A program made the position numbers and the translations under genes. A stretch of DNA of 64,000 bases from Pseudomonas sp. P7548. Its GTDB lineage: Bacteria > Pseudomonadota > Gammaproteobacteria > Pseudomonadales > Pseudomonadaceae. Shown piece after piece: positions 1 to 8,115 of this stretch (position 1 is the stretch's first letter; each line of letters opens with the position of its first letter). The stretch is from NCBI RefSeq assembly GCF_013386585.1, contig NZ_JACARO010000065.1, forward strand, positions 1-64,000, given 5' to 3'. The notes beneath the pieces are model-generated. The model saw nothing but the letters and a program-made list of their open reading frames with translations. It ran no database searches and was not told where the DNA came from.

Positions 1-88
1 TGCAGGAGCCCGGCTTGCCGGCGATGGCGCCCTCAAGTCATACGCAAATCCAGAGGGTGCAATCGCCGGCAAGCCGGACGCCTGCAGG
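1..88. repeat. REPIN (paired REP inverted repeat)
   Basis: Two inverted REP units face each other: GGCTTGCCGGCGATGG near position 12 and its complement AATCGCCGGCAAGCC near 61, closing with a CCTGCAGG palindrome at 81-88. The element ends exactly at the stop codon of the GMC oxidoreductase gene on the minus strand, the usual 3'-intergenic position of such elements in Pseudomonas. It may be cut by the window edge. Confidence 0.8.
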
Positions 89-1735
89 TCACGCGGGTGT
101 GGCGATTGTTTTCTCGGCAGCAAGGTTCCTTGTATTCGGCGAAAGGATCAGCTGTGCGGCTTTTTCCGCAATCATCAGCGTAGGTGAACAGGTGTTGCCG
201 GACGTGATGCGCGGCATGATCGAGGCGTCGGCGATGCGCAGGCCCGGCACGCCATGCACGCGCAGCTGTGCGTCCACCACGGCATCCGGGTCGTCGCCCA
301 TGCGGCAGGCGCCCACCGGATGAAAGATAGTCGTACCGATGCGGGCTGCTGCTTCGTGCAGTTCTTCTTCGGTTTGCAGCGAATCGCCGGGCAGGTATTC
401 CACCGGCTTGAACTGGCTCAGGGCAGGCGCAGCGACAATGCGACGTGTCAGGCGGATCGCATCGGCGGCCACCCGCAAGTCTTCGGGATGGCTCAGGTAA
501 TTGGGGCGGATCAGCGGCGCATCCGCAGGGTTGGCAGAGCGAATATCAATGCGCCCGCGACTCTGTGGGCGCAGGTCGCATACCGATGCGGTGAACGCCG
601 GGAACCCGTGCAGCGGTTCGCCGAAGCGCTCCAGGGACAGTGGCTGCACATGGTATTCAAGGTTGGCCGACGCCTGCTCGGGGCCCGAGCGGGCGAACGC
701 CCCCAGCTGACTGGGCGCCATCGACAGCGGGCCACTGCGGTCATACAGGTACTGCAGGCCCATGCCCATCTTGCCCCACACGGAACCGGCGATCTGGTTC
801 AGGGTGCGGGCGTTTTCCAGCTTGTAGATCAGCCTTAATTGCAGGTGGTCTTGCAGGTTGCCGCCCACCCCAGGCAGTTCGCGCAGCACCTCGATGCCCA
901 AGGGTTTGAGCACGTTGGACGGGCCGATGCCCGAGCGCTGCAGAATGCCGGGCGAACCCACGGAGCCGGCACACAACACGATTTCCTTGCGTGCCTTCCA
1001 GCTCACCTGCTGGCCATGCTGACGTGCGATGACCTGCGAAGCGCGGCCGTTTTCCAGCAGCACACGGTCGACGTCCACATCAGTCAGTACCGTGAGGTTG
1101 GGCCGATGGCGAACCGGCTTGAGAAACGCCTTTGCCGCGTTCCAGCGCACACCGGCTTTCTGGTTGACCTGGAAGTAGCCGCAGCCTTCGTTATCGCCGG
1201 TGTTGAAGTCGCTGATCGGCGCGATGCCGCTTTGCGCCGCGGCATCCCGAAACGCGTCGAGGATCGGCCAGTGCAGGCGCTGTTGTTCCACGCGCCATTC
1301 ACCGCCATCGCTGTGGAAGTCCGAGCCGCCGGCAAAGTGGTTTTCGCTGTGCTTGAACAGCGGGAGCACGTCGTTCCAGGCCCAGCCCGGGTTGCCCAGG
1401 GCCGCCCAGCCGTCGTAGTCCTGGGCCTGGCCACGCATGTAGATCATGCCGTTGATGGAGGAGCAGCCGCCCAATACTTTGCCGCGGGGATAGCTCAGCG
1501 CACGGCCTTGCAGGCCTTCCTGGGCCTCGGTCTTGAAGCACCAGTCGGTGCGTGGGTTGCCGATGCAGAACAGGTAGCCGACGGGGATGTGGATCCAGGG
1601 GTAGTTGTCGCGGCCACCGGCTTCCAGTAGCAACACGCGGTGGGCGGAGTTGGCGGACAGTCGATTGGCCAGCAGGCAGCCTGCGGGGCCGGCGCCTACG
1701 ACGATGTAATCGTATTCAGCAGTTGCAATGGGCAT
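89..1735 (-). CDS. GMC-family FAD-dependent oxidoreductase (choline dehydrogenase-like)
   Basis: The 548-residue product is a full-length glucose-methanol-choline oxidoreductase. An N-terminal FAD dinucleotide motif (VVGAGPAGCLLANRLS, residues about 12-27) is followed by the GMC signature around GGCSSINGMIYMRG (about 88-101) and a C-terminal FAD/active-site block with HPVGACRMG and the catalytic-region SGNTCSPTLMIAEKAA. Family members oxidise primary alcohols, choline or polyethylene-glycol-like alcohols and pass electrons to quinone or oxygen; the substrate cannot be read here. No signal peptide is seen. The ATG is divergent to the LysR gene at 1866, which suggests that regulator controls it. 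BetA itself is normally next to betB and betI, which are absent, so this is a paralogue. Confidence 0.9.
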   Translation of the reverse strand: MPIATAEYDYIVVGAGPAGCLLANRLSANSAHRVLLLEAGGRDNYPWIHIPVGYLFCIGNPRTDWCFKTEAQEGLQGRALSYPRGKVLGGCSSINGMIYMRGQAQDYDGWAALGNPGWAWNDVLPLFKHSENHFAGGSDFHSDGGEWRVEQQRLHWPILDAFRDAAAQSGIAPISDFNTGDNEGCGYFQVNQKAGVRWNAAKAFLKPVRHRPNLTVLTDVDVDRVLLENGRASQVIARQHGQQVSWKARKEIVLCAGSVGSPGILQRSGIGPSNVLKPLGIEVLRELPGVGGNLQDHLQLRLIYKLENARTLNQIAGSVWGKMGMGLQYLYDRSGPLSMAPSQLGAFARSGPEQASANLEYHVQPLSLERFGEPLHGFPAFTASVCDLRPQSRGRIDIRSANPADAPLIRPNYLSHPEDLRVAADAIRLTRRIVAAPALSQFKPVEYLPGDSLQTEEELHEAAARIGTTIFHPVGACRMGDDPDAVVDAQLRVHGVPGLRIADASIMPRITSGNTCSPTLMIAEKAAQLILSPNTRNLAAEKTIATPA

Positions 1736-1777
1736 CTGAAGGTCTCGCTTGTTTTTCTTATGGGTTCCATCCTAGTT

Positions 1778-1807
1778 GTTAGTTTTCGTCTTAAAAATGT
1801 TAGTTTT
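1778..1807. promoter_or_regulatory. Direct repeat in divergent promoter, candidate LysR site
   Basis: GTTAGTTTT occurs at 1778-1786 and again at 1799-1807, 21 bp apart, so the copies lie on the same DNA face. They sit between the divergent GMC oxidoreductase and LysR genes. The repeat is seen directly; its use as the LysR operator is inferred from position and helical phasing. Confidence 0.4.
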
Positions 1808-1865
1808 TACCCAGCTGCTGTGCGTTTTTAAACAGCGCGGCCGGAGTTCATGCAATGGAGGCGAC

Positions 1866-2759
1866 ATGTTCGACTGGAATGACCTGCGATATTTTCTGGA
1901 GCTGCAACGCAGCGGCCGCCTGCTCACCGCCGCGCAACGCCTGAAAACCACCCACGCCACTGTGGCCCGGCATATCGAAGCCATCGAAAAAAGCCTCGGC
2001 ACCGCGTTGTTCGTGCAGCACGCCCAGGGTTACGAACTCACCCCCGCGGGCGAAGCCTTGCTCAAGCACGCCGAGGCCATGGAAAACGTCGCGCTGCTGG
2101 CCGAAGACGAGCTCACCCACAGCGCCGCGCCCCTGGGTAAAATCCGCCTCGGCGTCGCCGAAGGCCTGGGCGTAATGTTCCTGGCCAGCCGCATGGGCGG
2201 GTTGTTCGAGCGCTACCCGGGGCTGGAGGTGGAGTTGGTGGCGGTGCCGCGCTTTGTCAGCATCCTCAACCGCGAAGCGGAAATCAGCATCCACCTCGAA
2301 CGCCCCAGCGTCGACCAACTCGTCACCCGCAAGCTCACCGACTACCGCCTGGCGCTATACGCCAGCCGTGCCTACCTGGACCGCAACCCGCCGATCGAAA
2401 AACGCGAAGACCTCGCCGCCCACGCCTGGATCGATTACGTGGACGACCTGCTATTCAGCCAGGAACTCAAATTCCTCAGCAGCTTTTGCCGTAACCCCAA
2501 GGTGGTGTTCCACAGCACCAGTGTTATCGCCCAGCACCAGGCGGCGCGCTCGGGGCTGGGCATTGCGGTGTTGCCGTGCTTCATGGCCGCCGGCGACCCG
2601 GACCTTGTGCCGTTGCTGCCGGGGGAGGGGATACAACGCAGTTACTGGATCAGCTCGCGACGGGAGCTGCACAAGTCAGTGCGGCTGCGGGTGTTGTGGG
2701 ATTACGTGGTGGAGTTGTGCGCGCGGGAGCAGGGCTTGTTGCTGGGTGAAACCCACTGA
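1866..2759 (+). CDS. LysR-family transcriptional regulator
   Basis: The 297-residue protein begins with a LysR winged HTH (FDWNDLRYFLELQRSGRL through THATVARHIEAIEKSLG, residues about 2-60) followed by a LysR substrate-binding domain to the C-terminus. The start at 1866 is preceded by GGAGG six bases upstream; longer in-frame starts lack this and extend into the divergent promoter. The AMENVALLAEDEL linker and short effector domain resemble the subgroup that acts on a single neighbouring oxidoreductase. It is transcribed away from the GMC oxidoreductase gene, and a 21-bp-spaced direct repeat lies between them. Confidence 0.92.
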   Translation: MFDWNDLRYFLELQRSGRLLTAAQRLKTTHATVARHIEAIEKSLGTALFVQHAQGYELTPAGEALLKHAEAMENVALLAEDELTHSAAPLGKIRLGVAEGLGVMFLASRMGGLFERYPGLEVELVAVPRFVSILNREAEISIHLERPSVDQLVTRKLTDYRLALYASRAYLDRNPPIEKREDLAAHAWIDYVDDLLFSQELKFLSSFCRNPKVVFHSTSVIAQHQAARSGLGIAVLPCFMAAGDPDLVPLLPGEGIQRSYWISSRRELHKSVRLRVLWDYVVELCAREQGLLLGETH

Positions 2760-2776
2760 AGAAATCGGACCCTCAC

Positions 2777-2867
2777 TGTGGGAGCTGGCTTGCCTGCGAT
2801 GGCGGTGTATCAGTCGCCAGATTTATCAACTGACACACCGCAATCGCCGGCAAGCCGGCTCCTACAG
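2777..2867. repeat. REPIN
   Basis: TGTGGGAGCTGGCTTGCCTG at 2777 and the inverted CAATCGCCGGCAAGCCGGCT ending near 2867 form a facing REP pair in the gap between the LysR and AlkC stop codons, a convergent intergenic position. Confidence 0.85.
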
Positions 2868-2884
2868 GTCGGGGGGGTATTGCG

Positions 2885-3982
2885 TCAGGCGCGCAACTCA
2901 AACTCCGCGCTCCCTAACCTTTCCCCATTCACCAACACATGCACCACATGCCGGCCGGGGTAGTGCTTGCGGGTGGTCATGTCGCGAATGTGCTGCTCGC
3001 GCCGAACGTGCTGCTGCTCGCCGGCGCCCAGGCTGAAGGCCTTGAGCTTGAACACTTTGTTCGCACTGTGCCCGGCACTTTTCACGTAGTCGATGGCGTA
3101 GTCGACCACTAGCTTCTGTGGCGCAGCAGCGGTGGATTCCAGGCTGAAGGACAGATTGATGCGCTCGCCCAGGTTGATCACAGCCGGCGTGACCTTCAGG
3201 TGGTGAAGCTTCACCTCGGCCTTGGCCCCTGCGCCCATGATCGTCAGTGCGCGGGTGTTGCCTTGCTTGATCAGGCTGCGCAGGGCATGGCGGGCGATCC
3301 AGGCGGTGTGGGGGTTCTCCAGGTTCCAGCCTTCGATCAGGCCGAGCACCCAGTCGGGGTGGTCCTTGGTGATGTCGTTGAGGTGGTTGGCCACCGACTT
3401 GCGCACGTACAGGCTGGGGTCGGCCTTGAGGTTGTCGAGGATCGACGCGCACAGCTCGGGGTTGGCTTGCACATCGGCCAGGCGAAACGACCAGGGCAGG
3501 CGCGGGCGCGAGCCTTCGCTGGCCAGGCGGCGCACGTGTTCGTTGTCGTCCAGCGACCAGGCTTGCATCACCGCCAGGGTGCGCGGGAAGTCGTGCAGCA
3601 GAAAGTGGCGGATGGCGAATTCAGCGGAACCGAAAGTGGTGAAGTACTTCAGCGCGGCCATGGAACGCTTGAAATCATCCAGCCCGTAGCTCGCCACGTA
3701 GTGCGGCAGGAACAGGCTGACAAACGAACTGTTCAAGCGCGGTGCCAGGGCATGCAGCAGCTTGAGTGTTTGCGGGTAATCCAGAGGTATCACCGCGTGC
3801 AGGCTCTCGCTGACCCGCGCCATGCGCTGCATCACCGACAACTCGGCCAGCCCGGCCTTGGCGTGTTTGAGAAACCCCTTGGCGTCGAACGCCGGGTACA
3901 CCGCTGTCATCTCGGTGGCGATGTGTTGCAGGCGTTCGACGTTGAAAATTTCCTTGAGGGCCGGGGCGCTTTGGTCGGTCAT
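2885..3982 (-). CDS. alkC: AlkC-type DNA alkylation repair glycosylase with C-terminal Ig-like domain
   Basis: The 365-residue product reads as an AlkC/AlkD-superfamily HEAT-like-repeat DNA glycosylase, which excises N3- and N7-alkylated purines without flipping the base. The helical repeat region spans about residues 20-255 (SEGSRPRLPWS, DPSLYVRKSVANHLNDI and TAWIARHALRSLIKQGN are typical). Residues about 265-365 form a beta-rich Ig-like domain ending GSAEFELRA, the architecture known for the AlkC form of P. fluorescens. I chose the second in-frame ATG at 3982 because GGA lies seven bases upstream; an ATG at 3994 is possible. Its stop faces the LysR gene across a REPIN, and 21 bp separate its start from the ligase gene upstream. 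Confidence 0.88.
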   Translation of the reverse strand: MTDQSAPALKEIFNVERLQHIATEMTAVYPAFDAKGFLKHAKAGLAELSVMQRMARVSESLHAVIPLDYPQTLKLLHALAPRLNSSFVSLFLPHYVASYGLDDFKRSMAALKYFTTFGSAEFAIRHFLLHDFPRTLAVMQAWSLDDNEHVRRLASEGSRPRLPWSFRLADVQANPELCASILDNLKADPSLYVRKSVANHLNDITKDHPDWVLGLIEGWNLENPHTAWIARHALRSLIKQGNTRALTIMGAGAKAEVKLHHLKVTPAVINLGERINLSFSLESTAAAPQKLVVDYAIDYVKSAGHSANKVFKLKAFSLGAGEQQHVRREQHIRDMTTRKHYPGRHVVHVLVNGERLGSAEFELRA

Positions 3983-4003
3983 CGGTGATTCCATTGGGTG
4001 GGG

Positions 4004-5350
4004 TCAGAGAAACCAGCGGTATTCCCGCGCATGAATCTCTTGCTGGAAGGCCAGGTGGTCCTGGCGTTTGTTCTCGCAGTACACGTCGACAAATTCGGCG
4101 CCCAGCTTATCGTGCAATACCGGTTGGTGGTGCATGGCACGCACGGCTTCGAGCATTTCCAGGGGGAAGTCGGTGCCGCTGCTGCGGTCCTCGTTCAGCG
4201 GTGCGATGGGCTCACGTTTGGCTTCAAGGCCATGCTCCAGGCCGACCAGGATCGCCGCCAGCACCAGGTACGGGTTGGCATCGGCACTGGCCAGGCGGTG
4301 CTCGATGCGCAGGTTGCGCGGGTCGGACTCAGGGATACGCACGCACGCGTCGCGGTCTTCAAAGCCCCAACTGGCGCGAGTCGCCGCATTCACCGTGCCG
4401 CCCAGGCGGCGGAAGGCATTGCTGTTGGGCGAAAAGATCGGCATGCAGTGGGGCAGCAACTCCAGGCAACCGGCCACGGCGTGGCGCAACGGTTGCTGCT
4501 GGTGCGCGGCCAGCAGGTTATTGCCCGCGCCGTCATACAGGCTGACGTGCACATGCATGCCGCTGCCGGGGTATTGCAGGTACGGCTTGGCCATGAAGCT
4601 GGCGCGGTAACCGTGCTTGAGCGCCACGCCTCGGGTGCTGCGGCAGAACAGGGCGGCCCAGTCAGCGGCGCGCAGGCCATCGTCCAAATGACCGAAGTTG
4701 ATCTCGAACTGGCCGGGGCCGATTTCGGCGGTGATCACCGTGATGTCGATGCCCTGGTCCTTGGCGGTCTGCGCCATGTCATCCAGCACCTCGCTGAAGC
4801 GTGACAGCCGTTCGATGTGCAGGTTGGGCTGGTCATCGGCGTCATCACTCAACGGGTCGCGGGCGAACTGCGGCAGGCCGTTATCGAGCTTTTTGTCGAA
4901 CAGGTAGAACTCCAGCTCGAACGCCACCACCGGGTGAATGCCCTTGTGCTGCAGGCGCTCCAGCACCTTGGCCAACACCTCGCGGGGTTCAAATTCGATC
5001 GGCGCCTCGGTGCCGTCGGAGGTGATGAGCATCTGGCCCAACGGCTGCGATTCCCAGCTCACCGGCTTGAGCGTACCGGGCACCAGCCGGCGGTTGGCGT
5101 CCGGGTCGCCGTCGTTGAAGCAGTAGTCACCAATCTTGAACAGCCCACCCTGAACCCCCAGCAGCACGGCGTTCTGCGGCAGCTTCAAGGGGCTGCCAGC
5201 GGCGACTTTTTCCAGCATCTCGATGGGGTAGCGCTTGCCGTAGAAGTGCCCGGGAATGTCCAGGGCGATCAAGTCGACATAACGCACATCGGGATGGTTC
5301 TGGCGAAAGGTCCGTACTTCGGCCAGTAACGTGGAGGCATGGCTTTTCAC
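4004..5350 (-). CDS. Glutamine-synthetase-family gamma-glutamyl ligase
   Basis: The 448-residue protein has the glutamine synthetase N-terminal beta-grasp and the catalytic domain (FELEFYLFD metal-binding Glu region, GPGQFEINFG, GMHVHVSLYD, NSNAFRRLGG, DANPYLVLAA). It belongs to the GlnA-like group in pseudomonads that gamma-glutamylates polyamines or ethanolamine (PuuA/SpuI type) rather than making bulk glutamine. The start is GTG at 5350 with GGAG eight bases upstream; no ATG fits this frame near the N-terminus. Only 11 bp separate it from the XRE-cupin regulator upstream on the same strand, so the two are probably co-transcribed and the regulator probably senses the pathway. The exact substrate is inferred only. 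Confidence 0.88.
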   Translation of the reverse strand: MKSHASTLLAEVRTFRQNHPDVRYVDLIALDIPGHFYGKRYPIEMLEKVAAGSPLKLPQNAVLLGVQGGLFKIGDYCFNDGDPDANRRLVPGTLKPVSWESQPLGQMLITSDGTEAPIEFEPREVLAKVLERLQHKGIHPVVAFELEFYLFDKKLDNGLPQFARDPLSDDADDQPNLHIERLSRFSEVLDDMAQTAKDQGIDITVITAEIGPGQFEINFGHLDDGLRAADWAALFCRSTRGVALKHGYRASFMAKPYLQYPGSGMHVHVSLYDGAGNNLLAAHQQQPLRHAVAGCLELLPHCMPIFSPNSNAFRRLGGTVNAATRASWGFEDRDACVRIPESDPRNLRIEHRLASADANPYLVLAAILVGLEHGLEAKREPIAPLNEDRSSGTDFPLEMLEAVRAMHHQPVLHDKLGAEFVDVYCENKRQDHLAFQQEIHAREYRWFL

Positions 5351-5361
5351 GGGTGCAGCTC

Positions 5362-5919
5362 CTAGTTGTAAACCCACAGTACGCGGGCGGGCAGGTCGGT
5401 CAGGTTGGCATAGCGGCAATGGGCGAAACTGGCCAGGTGGAAGCTGTCGCCGGGGCCGAGGGTGACCGAATCGGCTTCGCCCTCCACCCACAGTGTCAAC
5501 TCGCCTTCCAGCACGAAACCGGCCTGTTCGGCGCGGTCGCTCATGGTTTGTTCACCGCTGTTGGCGCCGGGGGCAAGCAGGCTGTCGAGCATCGAGAAGG
5601 CGCCGTTCATGCTGGGCGAGACGAGGATGTCGGTGATGCCATTGGCGTAATACACCGTGCGCCGTTCGTTGGGACGAGTGATCCAGTCCACCGCCTTGGG
5701 TTTGGGCTGGCTGTAGAAATAGGTGGTGGGCACGTCGAGGGCGTGGCTGATAGCCGTGAGGTCCGCCACGGTCGGGCGCGACAGGCCGCGTTCAACCTGA
5801 GACAGGAAACCCACCGAGCGCTCGATTTTCTGCGCGAGCTGGGCGAGGGTGAGCTTCTTGTGCTTGCGCAGGTCGTGGATCAGCGCGGCGAGGGTGGCGA
5901 GTTCTTCTTGTGGGGTCAT
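5362..5919 (-). CDS. XRE-cupin transcriptional regulator (PuuR-like)
   Basis: The 185-residue product has an N-terminal XRE HTH (LTLAQLAQKIERSVGFLSQV, residues about 22-45) and a C-terminal cupin barrel (GSFHLASF region near the end), the PuuR/SutR arrangement often found beside gamma-glutamyl-polyamine ligases, as here. Two starts are possible: ATG 5919 (used) and ATG 5943, which adds MKFIEINF. Neither has a convincing Shine-Dalgarno, and both lie in an 11-bp-arm inverted repeat at 5918-5943, so binding of the protein or RNA folding there could control its own expression. Confidence 0.88.
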   Translation of the reverse strand: MTPQEELATLAALIHDLRKHKKLTLAQLAQKIERSVGFLSQVERGLSRPTVADLTAISHALDVPTTYFYSQPKPKAVDWITRPNERRTVYYANGITDILVSPSMNGAFSMLDSLLAPGANSGEQTMSDRAEQAGFVLEGELTLWVEGEADSVTLGPGDSFHLASFAHCRYANLTDLPARVLWVYN

Positions 5920-5943
5920 GAAATTTATTTCGATAAATTTCAT
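5918..5943. promoter_or_regulatory. Perfect inverted repeat over the start codons of the XRE-cupin gene
   Basis: Arms ATGAAATTTAT (5918-5928) and ATAAATTTCAT (5933-5943) flank a TTCG centre. The repeat contains both candidate start codons. A further half-like copy, ATTTATTTC, occurs at 5923-5931 and again at 5957-5965. It is a likely autoregulatory operator; an RNA hairpin controlling initiation is the alternative. Confidence 0.6.
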
Positions 5944-5991
5944 GAAAAATTACAGGATTTATTTCACGCGGGCAATGCTACTGATTACCTA

Positions 5992-6121
5992 TGTGGCGAG
6001 GGAGCTTGCTCCCGCTGGGCCGCGAAGCGGCCCCAATGGCTTCAGCGCGTTGATTCAGAAAGGCCTCGGTTTGACTTTGGGGCTGCTGCGCAGCCCAGCG
6101 GGAGCAAGCTCCCTCGCCACA
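5992..6121. repeat. Long inverted repeat of a second intergenic class
   Basis: TGTGGCGAGGGAGCTTGCTC at 5992 is repeated in inverse orientation ending at 6121 (GAGCAAGCTCCCTCGCCACA). The internal segment carries GGGCCGCGAAGCGGCCCC. The core differs from the GGCTTGCC-type REP units elsewhere in the window, so this is a different repeat family. Confidence 0.75.
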
Positions 6122-6191
6122 GGGTTGATTGAATGATCACGCGTGGCAGTGGTCCGACCTTAGGTACGCCTCATCCCTTGAAGGAGCACCC

Positions 6192-6500
6192 ATGAAATCA
6201 ACGTCCCTGATCGCCAGCCTGCTGGTTGCCACCAGCCTGTCCACTGCCAGCTTCATCGTGCAGGCCGGTGATACTCCGCAAGAAACCGTGCAACCTTCCA
6301 GCATCAACACCCGCGATTTGAAAGAAGGCGACCGTGCCCCGGATATCCTGATGCGCAAGGAGTCCGCCGTCAGCGATTGGAAAAAGCGCGGCCTCAAACA
6401 GCCTGAAGCCGACAGCCAATGGGCGCGTGTAGGCGATAAGTTCGTGCTGCTCAAGACCACCAATGGCACCATTCTTGAGATCACGCCCGTCAAGAAATGA
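6192..6500 (+). CDS. RcnB-like periplasmic protein
   Basis: This 102-residue protein has a signal peptide (LIASLLVATSLSTASFIVQA, cleavage near residue 25) and a C-terminal RcnB-type segment: EGDRAPDILMRK, SDWKKRGLKQPE and WARVGDKFVLLKTTNGTIL. RcnB-family proteins are small periplasmic proteins, some linked to nickel/cobalt efflux, but many homologues have no assigned role. AAGGAG lies 6 bases before the ATG at 6192. It stands alone between an inverted repeat and the MFS gene; no metal transporter is adjacent, so a metal role is not supported by context. Confidence 0.75.
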   Translation: MKSTSLIASLLVATSLSTASFIVQAGDTPQETVQPSSINTRDLKEGDRAPDILMRKESAVSDWKKRGLKQPEADSQWARVGDKFVLLKTTNGTILEITPVKK

Positions 6501-6577
6501 CCTTGCATTTTGTCCCAGCTCATGCGTTAAGGTAGCCGGCTATAGACGCCGCGTTACCTTAAGAGAAAGAGAGCAGG

Positions 6578-7771
6578 ATGCTTGCCACAATAAGAAACTA
6601 CCCGCGTACCGTTAACCTGTTGCTGTCCGCCACGTTGCTGCTGACGCTGGCCAAGGCGATCACGTTTCCCTACCTCGTCATCTACCTTTCCAGCCACTTT
6701 GCCCTGGACATCACCGAGGTCGGCCTGGTGATCGGCAGTTCGTTGATCGTCGGTTCGCTGCTCAGCGTGTACGGCGGTTTCCTGGTCGACCGCATCAACA
6801 GCTATCGCTTGCTGCTGGCCTTGAGTGTGCTGTTCGTATTGGGCTTTATCGGCACGGTGCTCGCGCAGAATATCTGGGCGTTCTACAGCTGCCTGATCCT
6901 GATCAACCTGGCATATGCGGTGATCGATATCGCGGTGAAGGCCGGTTTTGCCGTCCTGCTGCCCGAGGATGCGCGCAGCGAAGTGTTTTCCATCAAGTAC
7001 ACCCTGACCAATATCGGTTACGCCGTGGGCCCGGCGTTCGGGGCGATAGTGGCCAAGCTGGATATCAGCGTGCCGTTTATCCTGTCGGCGCTGATGGGGG
7101 TGGGGTTCTTCCTGCTGTACTGGCGCTGGGGCGACCGCACCCTGGCGACCGTTGATGCCACGCAAAAGCCGGTGCCGTTCCTTGCCGTCGGCCGTGTTCT
7201 GTTAAGGGATCATCGCCTGGTGTGCTTCACCCTCGGCGGTGTGCTCAGCGCCGTGGTGTTCGGCCAGTTCACAGCATGGCTGTCGCAATACCTGGTGACC
7301 ACCACCACGGCCGAATACACCTACACCGTGGTCAGCGCCGTGCTGACCACCAACGCAGTGCTGGTGATCGCCCTGCAATACGTGATCGGGCGGCGGATTT
7401 CCCACCGTTACCTGGGCCAGTGGCTGGTCGCCGGCCTGGGCATGTTCATGCTGGGCTTGATCGGTTTTGCGCTGTCCACCAGCGTGCTGTGGTGGGTGCT
7501 GGCGATGGCGGTGTTCACGGTGGGGGAGATCATCGTGTTTCCGGCCGAGTACATGTTCATCGACCGCATCGCCCCGGACCACCTGCGGGGCATGTATTAC
7601 GGGGCGCAGAACTTGTCCAACCTGGGCGCCGCCCTTGGGCCGGTGCTGTGTGGGCTGGTGTTGGCCAACCTGCCGGCTCACACCATGTTCTACATGCTGG
7701 GGGCATTCATCGTCGGGGGCGGGGTGTTCTATTTCATTGGGGCGTCGTTGAAGGCAAATCATCCAGCGTGA
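6578..7771 (+). CDS. MFS transporter (drug/H+ antiporter type)
   Basis: The 397-residue protein has about twelve hydrophobic segments. The motif-A-like loop GGFLVDRINSYRLLLA lies between TM2 and TM3, and VGPAFGAIVAKLD follows in TM5. Length and motifs fit the YdeE/MdtH-like branch of the major facilitator superfamily, inner-membrane exporters driven by proton motive force; the substrate is unknown. The start at 6578 has only a weak purine-rich ribosome site (AGAGAGCAGG). Its last 38 bases overlap the 3' end of the convergent DUF1652 gene, so the two transcripts are antisense over their ends. Confidence 0.88.
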   Translation: MLATIRNYPRTVNLLLSATLLLTLAKAITFPYLVIYLSSHFALDITEVGLVIGSSLIVGSLLSVYGGFLVDRINSYRLLLALSVLFVLGFIGTVLAQNIWAFYSCLILINLAYAVIDIAVKAGFAVLLPEDARSEVFSIKYTLTNIGYAVGPAFGAIVAKLDISVPFILSALMGVGFFLLYWRWGDRTLATVDATQKPVPFLAVGRVLLRDHRLVCFTLGGVLSAVVFGQFTAWLSQYLVTTTTAEYTYTVVSAVLTTNAVLVIALQYVIGRRISHRYLGQWLVAGLGMFMLGLIGFALSTSVLWWVLAMAVFTVGEIIVFPAEYMFIDRIAPDHLRGMYYGAQNLSNLGAALGPVLCGLVLANLPAHTMFYMLGAFIVGGGVFYFIGASLKANHPA

Positions 7772-8006
7772 GCTTGCCCATGGTGTTGCTCTGCAGTTCG
7801 TACCGCAGCTCTTCCACCATCTTTTCCACTTCTTGCGGGGTCTGCAGCCGGTTGGTGCTGATCCCGGTGACCACCAGGTCCACCCGGCCGGTGTCCAGGT
7901 CGTAGACCTTGAGGGTCAGGGACGCGTCACGGCACAGGGTGAACTCACAGGTCAGTGGCGACAAGCCTTCTTCAATGCAGTTGCGCAGTTGGGCGAGGGT
8001 AAACAT
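7734..8006 (-). CDS. DUF1652 family protein
   Basis: The 90-residue protein matches the Pseudomonas DUF1652 pattern as I recall it: an N-terminal helix (FTLAQLRNCIEEGLSPL), CEFTLCRDASLTLKVYD, a VTGIST motif and a C-terminal helix (VEKMVEELRYELQ). Its function is not known. The gene overlaps the MFS gene tail to tail by 38 bases. Its promoter region holds one of the two GCACYA-N7-TRGTGC dyads, 65 bp before the start, which ties it to the neighbouring PAS-LuxR regulator. Confidence 0.8.
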   Translation of the reverse strand: MFTLAQLRNCIEEGLSPLTCEFTLCRDASLTLKVYDLDTGRVDLVVTGISTNRLQTPQEVEKMVEELRYELQSNTMGKLTLDDLPSTTPQ

Positions 8007-8071
8007 GCGGGTTCCTTCAGGGCATCATTTCGATGCCTTAAAGGGTATGACTTGGTCTGCGCTGCAATAAG

Positions 8072-8103
8072 GCGAATTCGCACTAGCGGCACTAGTGCAT
8101 TTG
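8072..8103. promoter_or_regulatory. Dyad A (GCACTA-N7-TAGTGC), candidate LuxR-type operator
   Basis: Within 8072-8103 lies GCACTA-GCGGCAC-TAGTGC, flanked by GCGAAT on one side and ATTTG on the other. The same layout recurs at 9688-9717. It is 65 bp from the DUF1652 start codon and just past the stop of the PAS-LuxR gene. Confidence 0.5.
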
Positions 8104-8115
8104 CACTTTCAATGC

